Origin: Glomus cerebriforme
Taxonomy: Eukaryota; Glomeromycota; Glomeromycetes; Glomerales; Glomeraceae
Length of the DNA: 62,355 nt
Assembly: GCA_003550305.1 (NCBI GenBank)
Contig: QKYT01000176.1
Location: 1-62,355, forward strand
Direction of reading: 5' to 3'
How positions within the stretch are numbered: the stretch's first letter is position 1; the number at the start of each line of letters is the position of its first letter. Positions 23,792-33,993 of the stretch are shown in pieces. The notes beneath the pieces were generated by a model that was not told the origin of the DNA, did not search any database, and saw nothing but the letters and a program-made list of their open reading frames with translations. Both the position numbers and the translations under genes were made by a program.

Positions 23792-25232
23792 ATGTTTTCA
23801 AAATTAAAAATTCAATTTTGTATGCTCGTTTGGTTAGTGTGTATAATAGTAATACTCATAAATACAGCACCGGTAACAGCACAAGGTAAGAGTTGATAAT
23901 TGATATAATTTCTATTTTAATTATCAATTTTTTAAAGCAAAATATTAATATTCAATTATTTAATACGTATTAGATACGAAGAAACCAAAAACTTCAAGTA
24001 GTTCGCTTGCGCCTTCTGCACCTGCAGAAACATGTATATCATGTGATGATGTTCCAATGACGTGTCCTTCATGCCCGGATGGTTCAAAATGTATTATATC
24101 ACTAAGATCATGCTTTGAGTGTCCAAAACCAAGATGTAGCAAACCATCGTCAGATATAGTAGATAATGGTGGCGATAACAATAATAAAGGCAACAAAGTT
24201 TTATTACCAGCAGTTATTGGTGGTATTCTTGGAGTTGGTTTTTTGACGGCCATAGGTTATGGCTCTTTTGTATGGAAACGAAGAGCTCGAAACGAAAGGG
24301 GGGTTAAATTAGACAATAACGATGAAATGACTTCATTGAATGGAGAAAATGTTATTCCAATTGCATATATTCCATCAACTATTCCATCAACACCAACCAC
24401 CCCTAAACCGGAACCAACATATCTAAGATTACGAGTTTCAAATATGAGTGCTGGAACGACACCATTAGCCAGTCCCTTACCCCGTAACCTAAGTGATGAA
24501 CAATTAATTGATATTGTAGATGATGATGATACAGCTACTGATGTTGGTACAATTTTGCAAGCGACAAAATCAGCACCTACGCCTACTACAGCTACTTTAA
24601 TGACAGCAACACGCGCTAAGCCAGCACTTGTTCGACTTAATACTATAAAACAAGCAACAAATAAAGATATAAGTTCTACACAATCTACGAGAAGTGAAAA
24701 TAGTATTCCTAATTCCCCAAAGACACCCATTACTAGTAATACTTTCTTAAATGCACCTTCAATATCATCAGTACCAAGCAGTCCAACTTCCAATGTTTCA
24801 ATAAGAATTGGAGGTGATTCTGATACTGAACAGATGATGCCTCATATAGATATAGAAAGGCCATCAGCCGAATCGTCTCGTATTATAAATCAAAACACAT
24901 CATCACAAAATCTAAATCTAAATTCACCTGCATTAGATCCAATAGGAGGTCGACAATCATTTGGATTATTTGGTAGTGATGAAGTATATAGTAATGATCC
25001 AAAATCACCTCAATTACAGAGAGAGAGTATAATAAGTTCTTCCAGTTCAAATGGTAGAAGCACAATGTTTTCAGATGATGGAGATGGGGAGATCATGATC
25101 TTTTGGGGAGGAAATACACCACCTTTTGTAACAGAAGGGGGGGACCAAATCCAAATTAAAGAACCTGAAAATCACGTAGATTCAACTGACAAAGATCAGA
25201 ATGAGGAAATAAAAACAAAGGAATCTATATAA
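23792..25232 (+). CDS. OPY2: Opy2-like membrane anchor protein (HOG pathway)
   Basis: Two exons (23792-23885, 23974-25232), about 450 residues. An N-terminal signal/anchor (MFSKLKIQFCMLVWLVCII) is followed by a short extracellular cysteine-rich module: ETCISCDDVPMTCPSC, DGSKCIISLRSC, then FECPKPRC. Its spacing resembles the Opy2 N-terminal domain. A transmembrane helix (LLPAVIGGILGVGFLTAIGY) ends in WKRRARNERG. The cytosolic tail of about 330 residues is Ser/Thr/Pro-rich with 'SIPNSPKTPIT' type potential MAPK sites and an acidic C-terminus. In yeast Opy2 recruits Ste50/Ste11 to the plasma membrane for osmostress signalling. The extracellular module supports the family; conservation of the Ste50-binding motifs cannot be asserted. 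Confidence 0.75.
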
Positions 25233-25967
25233 AAAAATAAGACAAAAAAGTTATATAAATAATTCACATCTAAAGATGAGAAATTTTTAATTTAATTGAG
25301 CGAAATTTGTATAGTTTTTTTTTCCTTTAATAATTACAATAATATATGTGACTGGTTAAAGAACAGTGTTTGGGAGTCATAATTGTAGAATTGTAGATAT
25401 ATGCGTGAGGGAAAGAGGGTATGAGCAGCTATGTAAGTTTGCTTGTTTGTGTGGTATATATAAATTATTTTTATTTATTATTTTTTTCTTTTAATTAAAA
25501 AGGTGTTTAGATAGGCTAGCGGGTTCTAGTGCTTTCTTCTTATAATAATCCCCCTAGTTTTTTTTCTCAAGAATATATATATTATATAGGTCCTTCCCTT
25601 CAGGCACATTTCAATTATTTCAATTATACCAATTATACCATAATTGATATATCAGATATATATTTATTTTAATTCCCCACTCTCTTACACATCACATTTC
25701 AACTTTCACTTTTTTTTAAAATTTTTTTTTTTGGCATATCATTGTTACTCAATTTTCACTTTTGTTTTATACAGTATATATAAAAGTTCGATTTCTTTTG
25801 CATGAAACAAAATTAATAATATATATATGTATTCCAGTAAATGTGTGTATATATATATATATTGTTTTTTATAAACGTCAATTTTTATTGTAAATTTTGT
25901 AAGAAAATAAAATAAATTTAAATCTTTCATCGTTGGGGAAAGATCTTTACGTGATAAACATATAAAG
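25233..25967. other. convergent 3' region between OPY2-like gene and MTAP
   Basis: AT-rich, no gene seen. It contains two TA microsatellite-like runs (about 25575-25590 and 25820-25862), an ATACAGTATAT word near 25770, and a CT-rich/T-run tract near 25690-25735. Confidence 0.5.
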
Positions 25968-26977
25968 TTAAAACCAATCTGGAGAAACTCCAAGCTTACT
26001 CAAAATATCTGGGAATACATATTCTAATTTCTTTACTTGTTCCTTGTTCATTGCTTCCTTATTTGTAACAAAAGAATAATCCATGGAACCTTTATTTGAT
26101 TCAAATTTCCCATCATTTAATGCCTGTTCCAAATCCGGCAAAATCGCCTCTAATAATTTTTTGGCATTCGCAGAATTTTTATTCATATTACTCAAAACAA
26201 TTTCGACAGTAACGCTCTCTTCATTTTGTCGCCAACAATCATAATCGGTTGACATGCAAACCATTTGATAAGCAATTTCTAATTCTTTAGCTAATTTAGC
26301 TTCAGGTATAGCGGACATATTAACTACATCACAACCCCAACTGCGGTACAAATTTGATTCAGCTCTAGTACTAAAAGCTGGTCCTTCCATACACACTAAA
26401 GTTTTATTTTGATGTAAATTATATCCTCCTTCTTCCAGAACATTTTTATGTTTATAAATTAACTCTGATAATACTTGATCGAATGGATCAGCGAAAGATA
26501 CATGAGCTATTAAACCATTTTCAAAAAACGTAGAAGGACGAATCCCTTTTGTACGATCTATAATTTGATCTGGTAAAATGAAATCTTTTGGTTTAATTTC
26601 TTCACGTAATGAACCTACAGCCGAAAATGCTATAATAACTTCCACGCCGATATTTTTAAGTGCTGCTATATTCGCTCTTGATGGAATTTCTGAAGGATTA
26701 TAAATATGTCCTTTACCATGTCGAGCTAAAAATGCAATTTTGTATCCACGTGGATCTTCAGTTATTGTAATTTTACTACTAGGATAACCCCAGGGCTAAA
26801 AATAAAGATTCTTTTTTTAAAAAAAAAAAAATTAAAAGAATTTAAATAGTTATAAATACTTACAGTTTCATGATAAATTTCTTTAATTGTTTTCAAATGG
26901 TCAAAATTATAAAGTCCACTACCACCTATAATACCTATTCTAACATCAATCATACTATTTTCGTTATTACTTGACAT
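25968..26977 (-). CDS. MEU1: S-methyl-5'-thioadenosine phosphorylase
   Basis: Two exons (26864-26977, 25968-26795), about 313 residues, normal for MTAP. The enzyme phosphorolyses methylthioadenosine from polyamine synthesis to adenine and methylthioribose-1-phosphate (methionine salvage). Motifs are RIGIIGGSGLYNFDHL, ITEDPRGYKIAFLARHGKGH (phosphate loop), IIAFSAVGSLREEIKP, LPDQIIDRTKGIRPSTFF, CMEGPAFSTRAES (base/ribose site), VVNMSAIPEAKLAKELEI and MSTDYDCWR. All expected family blocks are present, with no breaks. It is divergent from the G-alpha gene with 434 bp between start codons. Confidence 0.97.
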
Positions 26978-27411
26978 TTTTTTAGGAAAAAAAAAATAAT
27001 TTTTTTTTTTTTGAAAATATTCGGAGTAATTAACTTTTTTTCCAGAAAAATACTAGTTTCTAGAAATTTATTTGTTCGTTCAAATTTGGAAGGTTTATTT
27101 CTTAAAAGAGATAAAAGAAAATTAAACACTTTTGTTTTAATTTCCAATTTTATTAAATTGAATTTCCTGTTATAGGTTTGTGCTTTTTAAAGTTGAATCA
27201 ATACGTGATGTTTTAATTGCATCACAATTTTCAATATGCCTATCTTTTTTTAACAAATTGTTCTCTGTATCAGAAACCTTCGTTTTTAATATTGTATGTT
27301 AATACTTATTGTACATCATAGTCTTTAAATTTTTTTTTTTTTTATTATTTATTCATTGCATTCTGCATTATCTCATTATTTCATTAAACAAAAAAATAAT
27401 AACAATAAAAC

Positions 27412-29054
27412 ATGGCATCTGTTTCAACGAATGATATGAGTGACCCTTTAAAACCATTTATTCCTTCAAACGAAACTTCAGAGGACAAGCGTAGACGCGT
27501 ACTCGCAGAAAAGGAAGCAAAAAAGAAAAGCGAAGCTATTGACAAACAAATTAAAGCTGAAAAGGAAAGGATAAGTAAACAAAAATTGGCAAGATTATTA
27601 TTGTTAGGTAATAATGAATGTGTTTGCATTAGTATTTAAAACGAAGAATTATATTGAGATTCTATTCATTCAAACTAATAAAAAGGATCATCTGAAAGCG
27701 GTAAATCAACTGTACTTAAACAGATAAAAATTATTCATGGAAATGGTCTTGAGGATGAACGACAACAATATCGAAGAATCGTTCATCTTAATGTGCTCAC
27801 CGCAATGAAAGCTTTAACCAATGCTCTTACAAGCTTTGGTTATACGTTAGATTCTAGCAATTTAATTCACCTTGAGAAATTTAGTAGACTAAATTCAGTG
27901 AAAGATTCGTTGAACCGCAATTCTATGAGCGTTCAAGCGGCAGTTAGAGATGCAAGATTGGATGACAATGCATTCCAATTATTCATGGAACATTCTGAAG
28001 CGATTAAAGCATTATGGAAAGATCCAGCCATTATAAAAGCTTACGATCACGCTAGCGAAATTGGCTTACAAGATTCGGCGAAATAGTAAGTGACCTCCCT
28101 TCATGAATCAATGCTAGTATATTTTCACTAATTCTTTTTTTTTCTTAGCTTTTTAGACCGTGTTGACGCATTTGCTAAAGCAGACTATTTGCCTACTGAC
28201 GAAGATATCTTACAAGCTCGAGTTCGAACAATGGGTGTGACTGAACATCTTTTTAAAATAGACGGCACTACGTACAAGTAAGTTTATAATCAATGAATAA
28301 TGTTTTTGATTAATAATAATTAACTTTCTGTTCTTTTTTTTAGAATTTACGATGTAGGTGGTCATCGCTCTCAGAGGCACTTTTGGGCGTAAGTTTCTTT
28401 TTTTTAATCATATTTATTCATATATTTGATTCTTTAATAATAATATTTACATAATCGACTTAGTCCTTATTTTGATGATGTAAATGCCATAATTTTCATG
28501 GCTGCAGTCTCATCGTTTGACCAAACACTTGAAGAAGCCCCAAATGTTAATCGTATGACTGATGCAATTCAGTTGTTCGGAAGCATATGTAATCATCCCT
28601 TGTTTGTAAATACGAGTATTATTTTGTTTCTTAACAAGATTGACATTTTAAAACGTAAACTTGAGTTTATTCAATTGAAGGACTACTTTCCAGATTACGA
28701 AGGTATATTTTATAAAGGTTTCTTTTTAGATTTTCTTGCTTGTCTTTAACATCTTTAACATATTATATAGGTGATAATAAGTTTCAAAGTGTGACAAAGT
28801 TCTTTCAAAATACATTTATAAATTGTAATGAAAATGATGAAAAGCATATTTATGTCCACTTTACACACGCCACGGTAAATAGTATTTATTTTATTCTATT
28901 CTACATCTTTTTGTTAATCAATCATTATAATGATATTAAAACATTCGATATTTCATTATTTCTTACAAAGGATACAAAACAAATGCGTGTCATTGTTGCT
29001 TCAGTAAACGATATAGTTCAGAGAATGAATCTCAAAGCTTCTGGTCTTATCTGA
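27412..29054 (+). CDS. atypical heterotrimeric G-protein alpha subunit
   Basis: Seven exons: 27412-27607, 27686-28085, 28149-28277, 28344-28388, 28464-28702, 28771-28874, 28971-29054; about 398 residues. The order is an N-terminal helix (AIDKQIKAEKERIS), P-loop GSSESGKSTVLKQIK, an all-helical insert, switch I ARVRTMGVTEHLFKI with the conserved Arg, switch II YDVGGHRSQRHFW, ILFLNKIDILKRKL (NKxD) and HFTHATDTKQM (usually TCAT), ending LKASGLI. Departures from canonical G-alpha: P-loop GAGES is GSSES; the catalytic Gln of DVGGQ is His; there is no Met-Gly N-myristoylation start (MASVST); the Cys four from the C-terminus is Ser. The reading frame and splice sites are intact, so this is a divergent functional paralogue or a gene in functional shift rather than a pseudogene. 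Confidence 0.93.
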
Positions 29055-29479
29055 GAAAATTCAAATCAATTTTGGATTAAACACATTTCATTTAGCTTTT
29101 TTTTTTGAAAGTGATATAACATTTTTAGGTTCCATATTTATTTAATTTATTTGTTTCGGGAATTGGTGATTTATGTGTTGCTTTTTACAAATGATTATTA
29201 TTTGTATTATTTGTTAAAAATTCTTCCTCCAAAATTTCCAATTCAAACTAATTTAAACATCACGGGGCAAAAAGCAGCACTAAGAACTTCATTCTTTTAC
29301 TGTTTGATTAATTTTTCTCATCTAAAAAAATGATGTTGAACAAATAATTAATTTTGAACTGGCTTAGTACAAAATTGTATTTATAAAAAATTTTTTGTTG
29401 TATATTAAAAAAACATCAATTTTAATATTAAAATTTTATTTTTAACTTATGTATAAAAATATATATTTCGAAGTTAAAT

Positions 29480-31426
29480 TTAATTTACAATATGTTGCAT
29501 GATATTTTCAATCTTACATCCTTCTTGAATTTTATTATCCAAATCTTTTATTGTTACTTCACCTTTCGCAATTTCATTTTCACCTACAAATATTACATGT
29601 GAAGCATCTGTCTTTACGATATTGCTCAATATAGTTTTCAATGATGATTTGTGTGGAGAATGATAAAATAATGTTGATATATTTTTATCACGTAAGGATT
29701 TGGAAAGGTTAAGACCATAATAATAAAGTTTATTATTCTTTGAGGAAATAATATTATCAACTTCTGTTGATGTATTTTCAGATGATGTCGTCTTTTCATA
29801 ATCTGGTATTATTACAATTGCAATTGGTCTTTTTCGTGATGGTAATATGTTGTCATCTAATATCATTGTTAGTCTATCAATTCCTGCAGCCCAACTATTT
29901 TTTTTTAATAAATGTTATGTTATTTAAAAATCTATAAAAAAAAAAAAAAAGTATTTAAAGAATTATATTCATACCCAATTCCAGGAACTTTTTCTTTTCC
30001 GCCCATGATTTGAACAAGACTATCATATCTACCACCAGCCAACACAGTTCCTTGAGCGGTCCCAAAATCAGGATTCATACACTTGAATTCAAATACTGTA
30101 TTATCATAATAATCTAATCCTCTAACTAAACGAGGATTAACCTTATATGGTATATTTAAATTTTGAAGTCCTTGACAAACAACATCAAATCTTTTAGCAG
30201 ATGTTGAATTATAATATTCCGTGATTGTTGGGCAGTTTTGAATAACTAGAGCATCTTTTGGATTTTTTGAGTCCAAAACGCGTAAAGGATTCGTTAAAAT
30301 CCTTTTTTATTAAGAAAATCAACTTTTAATATATAAAAAAATTAAGGAAAATTAGATAATTTAAGATTATGTCGTTACCTTTTTACACTATCCTCTGAAA
30401 GATGATGTTCATGTTTAAGCAAATATTCTCTCACGACACCTCGATATTTCGTTCGAGATTCATTGTCAGCCAAGGAATTAATTTCAAGCTAATTATAATA
30501 AATTAATTAAATTAAGCCTAGTAGTTACGGTACGAATTTATTACTTACTTCAATAGAACCACTAAGTCCAATTTTATTCAAGAATATCCAAGCCATATCA
30601 ATTACTTCGATGTCAGAGGTTGGATGCTCATGACCAAACAATTCAACACCAAATTGCTCAAACTATGTTTATGTAATATAATAGCATTTTAGTAACATTT
30701 TAACAATTTAAAATAAACACTACTTTAGATGATTACCTGCCTTAACCTCCCTTTTTGGGGTCTTTCGCGACGAAACATAGGTCCATAGTAATAAAATTTT
30801 TGTGGGAGATCGTAAAGTAGATTGTTGCTAATTAATGCTCTAACAACCCCTATATCAAATGTCGAGAGATTAGTACATCATAAATTCGGAAAATCTATTG
30901 GCAACTCTGTTCCCATTACCAGCAGTTCCTTCCGGTCTCAAAGTTAACTTGTCATCTCCTTTATCAATAAAACTATATAATTCCTTTCCAACTATATCAG
31001 AATCATTTCCCAATGTTCGTTCAAAAACTTGAGCCGATTCTAATATTGGAGTGGAAACCTAAATTGTGATTCAAATTAGATAAATTGTAGAATTGTATGG
31101 AATTGTATAAACGTAAAGATCGAAAAGCTTACATGATTATAACAATATAATTCCGCAATAGAAGTTGCGATTTTCAAGATGTGATTATATTTTACATTTT
31201 CGGTTCCAAAACGGTCGTGTGTTCCTCTAACAGGTCGCGCAGGTTCTATTCTACCTGACGAGCAATTTGTCCAAAATAACGAAGTAAATTAACTTATCAC
31301 TCAACAGCTTAAGTAAAATTCCAAGCTAAAAATTTACCTGTTGTTTATAACCTTCCTTAAATTCGATATTGACATATTTTGTAAGCGTTGCCATAATTGG
31401 CCGTGTGACTTAAAAACGAGTCTCAT
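29480..31426 (-). CDS. HTS1: histidyl-tRNA synthetase, probable dual mitochondrial/cytosolic
   Basis: Eight exons: 31338-31426, 31133-31250, 30920-31058, 30737-30849, 30549-30662, 30379-30488, 29975-30301, 29480-29894; about 474 residues. This is a class II synthetase: [13 protein letters not shown] (start of core), TLRPEGTAG, motif 2 [17 protein letters not shown], HisRS-specific [30 protein letters not shown] and motif 3 [11 protein letters not shown], then an anticodon-binding domain ending QHIVN. I chose the ATG at 31426 because only this frame joins exon 2 through a canonical donor (AACAG|GTAAAT) in phase. It gives a basic, amphipathic leader ([17 protein letters not shown]), and a second in-frame ATG at 31375 (MSISNLRKV) would give a leaderless form. 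Confidence 0.93.
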
Positions 31427-31664
31427 CGTATCTAAATTTTTTTTTTTCTTTGCTCTTTTGAATAAGTCGTTTTATTTTAACCGGAGTTTTATTCGATCGA
31501 TTATTTGGTCATTATGAAAATCGATATCAATTTCCATAAAAGAAGGTCAATAAACCGGATTAAGTATCCAAGTCGTCATGTATATCAAAAATGTTACGCA
31601 AACACTATAGTACTAAAATAAATTTTAAAATATTTTCTAAGAAGCAGCAAAATTTGCTCTAATT

Positions 31665-32612
31665 ATGGCACAAGAATTGTTAAATAACGTGTCTGATGAT
31701 TGGAAAACACTGACAAAACATATATATTTTCAAAGAAACACCAGTCCACCTAGTTTTTCTGACAACTGTCTTACTCTTTATAGTCAGACACTTGAGGGAG
31801 AATTAGATTTATCACAATTTCCTAATTTAAAGAGAATTACCTTTAATAACAATTTTAAAGGTTACGTCAATAAATTGGAAAGCATTGACATTAGTGAAAA
31901 CGCGGAATTAAACAAGATAGTGTTAAATGATAATAGCAATGAATATCCCTTAAAGACCGCTAATTGTAAGTTTATTATCAAAGAAAGGCAACTTAATCAA
32001 GTGGTTATAACTTATTATGAGATTTTGTATGTATACAATTCATCGTATTGGATAGAAAAACATAAGCTTTTGAACAAACAAAAAATAATGCCTTATGTTT
32101 TGGTTGAAAAGGGTAAAAAAATAGAGCAATTTGAAGCTGAAATAGAAAATTTAAATAAAGCTATTGCGGAAAAAGACCAACAAATAGAAAGTTTGAAAAA
32201 GGAAATCGAGCAAACTCCAACTCAGAGTCAATTTCAAGAGCTAGTTGACATAGTTTTTTCGCCTAATACTGATCTCGACTTTGATAATTTGAAAAATGAA
32301 ATCAAAAGATTAAAATTGAAGGATTGTCTTCCTCTTTTTCAAAAAGAAAAAGATGCCTTCACAAAGTTAATAACCAATGCCAAAGAAAAAGCAGGCACTA
32401 ATTTGGAAAAGTTTTTGGAACTTCTCCTCCAAATCCAAAAGCAAATATTTGAAAAACAGCAGGAGAATGATTCCTTCGCACAAGGTCAACTAAGTGCTTA
32501 CCAAATTTTTTTGCAGGAGAAATTAGATTATGATGAACTGCAAAAGATCTTAAATGATCAAAAGAAGCTTTTGGAATTAGAAAAACAATTAAACTTCTTG
32601 GAATCCGAATAG
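31665..32612 (+). CDS. single-exon orphan with LRR-like N-terminus and coiled coil
   Basis: 315 residues, intronless. The N-terminal part has leucine-rich-like units (GELDLSQFPNLKRITFNNNF, then KLESIDISENAELNKIVLNDNS), a degenerate form of repeats common in Rhizophagus proteins. The middle is followed by a strong coiled coil (IEQFEAEIENLNKAIAEKDQ) and further helices to the end (ELQKILNDQKKLLELEKQLN). There is no signal peptide or membrane segment. No catalytic motif is visible and I assign no function. It starts 239 bp from the divergent HisRS start. Coding bias and length support a real gene. Confidence 0.75.
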   Translation: MAQELLNNVSDDWKTLTKHIYFQRNTSPPSFSDNCLTLYSQTLEGELDLSQFPNLKRITFNNNFKGYVNKLESIDISENAELNKIVLNDNSNEYPLKTANCKFIIKERQLNQVVITYYEILYVYNSSYWIEKHKLLNKQKIMPYVLVEKGKKIEQFEAEIENLNKAIAEKDQQIESLKKEIEQTPTQSQFQELVDIVFSPNTDLDFDNLKNEIKRLKLKDCLPLFQKEKDAFTKLITNAKEKAGTNLEKFLELLLQIQKQIFEKQQENDSFAQGQLSAYQIFLQEKLDYDELQKILNDQKKLLELEKQLNFLESE

Positions 32613-33993
32613 TTTTAACAAGAAAACTCCACACCAGTAGTTTATTATCAGTATAAATACAATGGTATTATTAATTATTTTTTCCTGTGCTATACCACAA
32701 TAAACTAATTCATAAGGTAGAACGTCATTGAAATTGGTAAAGGTTTAATAAAAATTTTATTATTTTATCTATGATAAACGTGCAAATATTAGTTTCAAAA
32801 TACAAGAATGTTAAAAGTTGATTCAATATGTAAATATCAGAAAAAATATATATTGTTTTAACTGCATATAAGACATTTTTTAAATTTTTTAAGAACATTT
32901 TATTTTAAAATCTCAAGTTTTAATAATTATAAAGAAATTAGACTCGAGAAGCGATGTAACAAAGATACTACTTCACTGTCGAAGTAAATCATCATGATGA
33001 TCTCCCACCTAATAATTGGAAAAGTTCAATGTATATAAATTAGCAATATTACCATAAATTAATGTATTACATCCATATATAAAGAATGTGATCAAGAGAT
33101 CAGAGAACCTTGTCTCATCAAGACATGAGTCGTTCTGACGGCAATTCCTATCGTTAATAATATTCAGTGTATTTTCTTCATTCCTCTCAGCTTATTCAAA
33201 ATAGTTGAATTTTCTCACATATCCAAAATCGTTAAAAAAATTTGAAATATAAACAACTAACCTTGATTTATTAAGATTTCTGTTTAAATGTATAAGGTCT
33301 ATTATTAATAGAATAAGATGTTAGCGACTACTATTAATGTCATGACATTTATTAAAAAGATAATAGGGAATGAGGTCAGACATCCAAGGATTGTTTGCCA
33401 TCATAAGGTATTATCCTTTCGGTGGAAACTGCGAATCAAACGGTAGTTTATAATCATCCCTCTTTAACATTCAAGAAACTTTATATCAACTCACCAAATA
33501 TTTTATAAAGAATGAACTTAGATAATAAACAACCTATACATAAAATAAAACGATCAAGTATTAGAAAGTGTATTAAGGTAGATGATAATTATTTAGCAAA
33601 TAATCCTTTAAATATCGTTATTTCAGACATGGTACTGGCTAAAGTAAATCTTTCAATGTTCCTCATGGTCGATAAGATGGGGAAAGAATAATAATATCAT
33701 CATTCAACGAAGTCTTCGATAGAGTAAAAAATGCAATAGATTACCTCATAAAACACAAAAGAACCTTCGCTTATACAACGAAAAAAATTTTTTAAATCGA
33801 AAAAATTTTTTTTTTAAAAAATCAGGGGAAAAAATCAATCGATTTATTGAAAAAATTGTAGTACAAAAATCTAATTGATGAATAGCATTAAAGCACGTGA
33901 ATGATAAAGATCCAACTTCTATCATAATGATGCAAGACAGTACTTTAAAAAATAAACTTCTCATTACGAATGGTTTCAGAATAATTTGGAAAT
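32613..33993. other. 1.4-kb intergenic region, possible decayed kinase fragment
   Basis: No intact gene. At about 33600-33660 a plus-strand reading NPLNIVISDMVLAKVN weakly recalls a protein-kinase NIxISDFGLxK block with the DFG altered, but flanking frames are broken. The rest is AT-rich with a T/A palindromic tract near 33780-33815. Confidence 0.35.

Noticed and set aside
24257..24793. 178-codon minus-strand ORF
   Set aside because: Antisense shadow of the Ser/Thr-rich tail of the OPY2-like gene.
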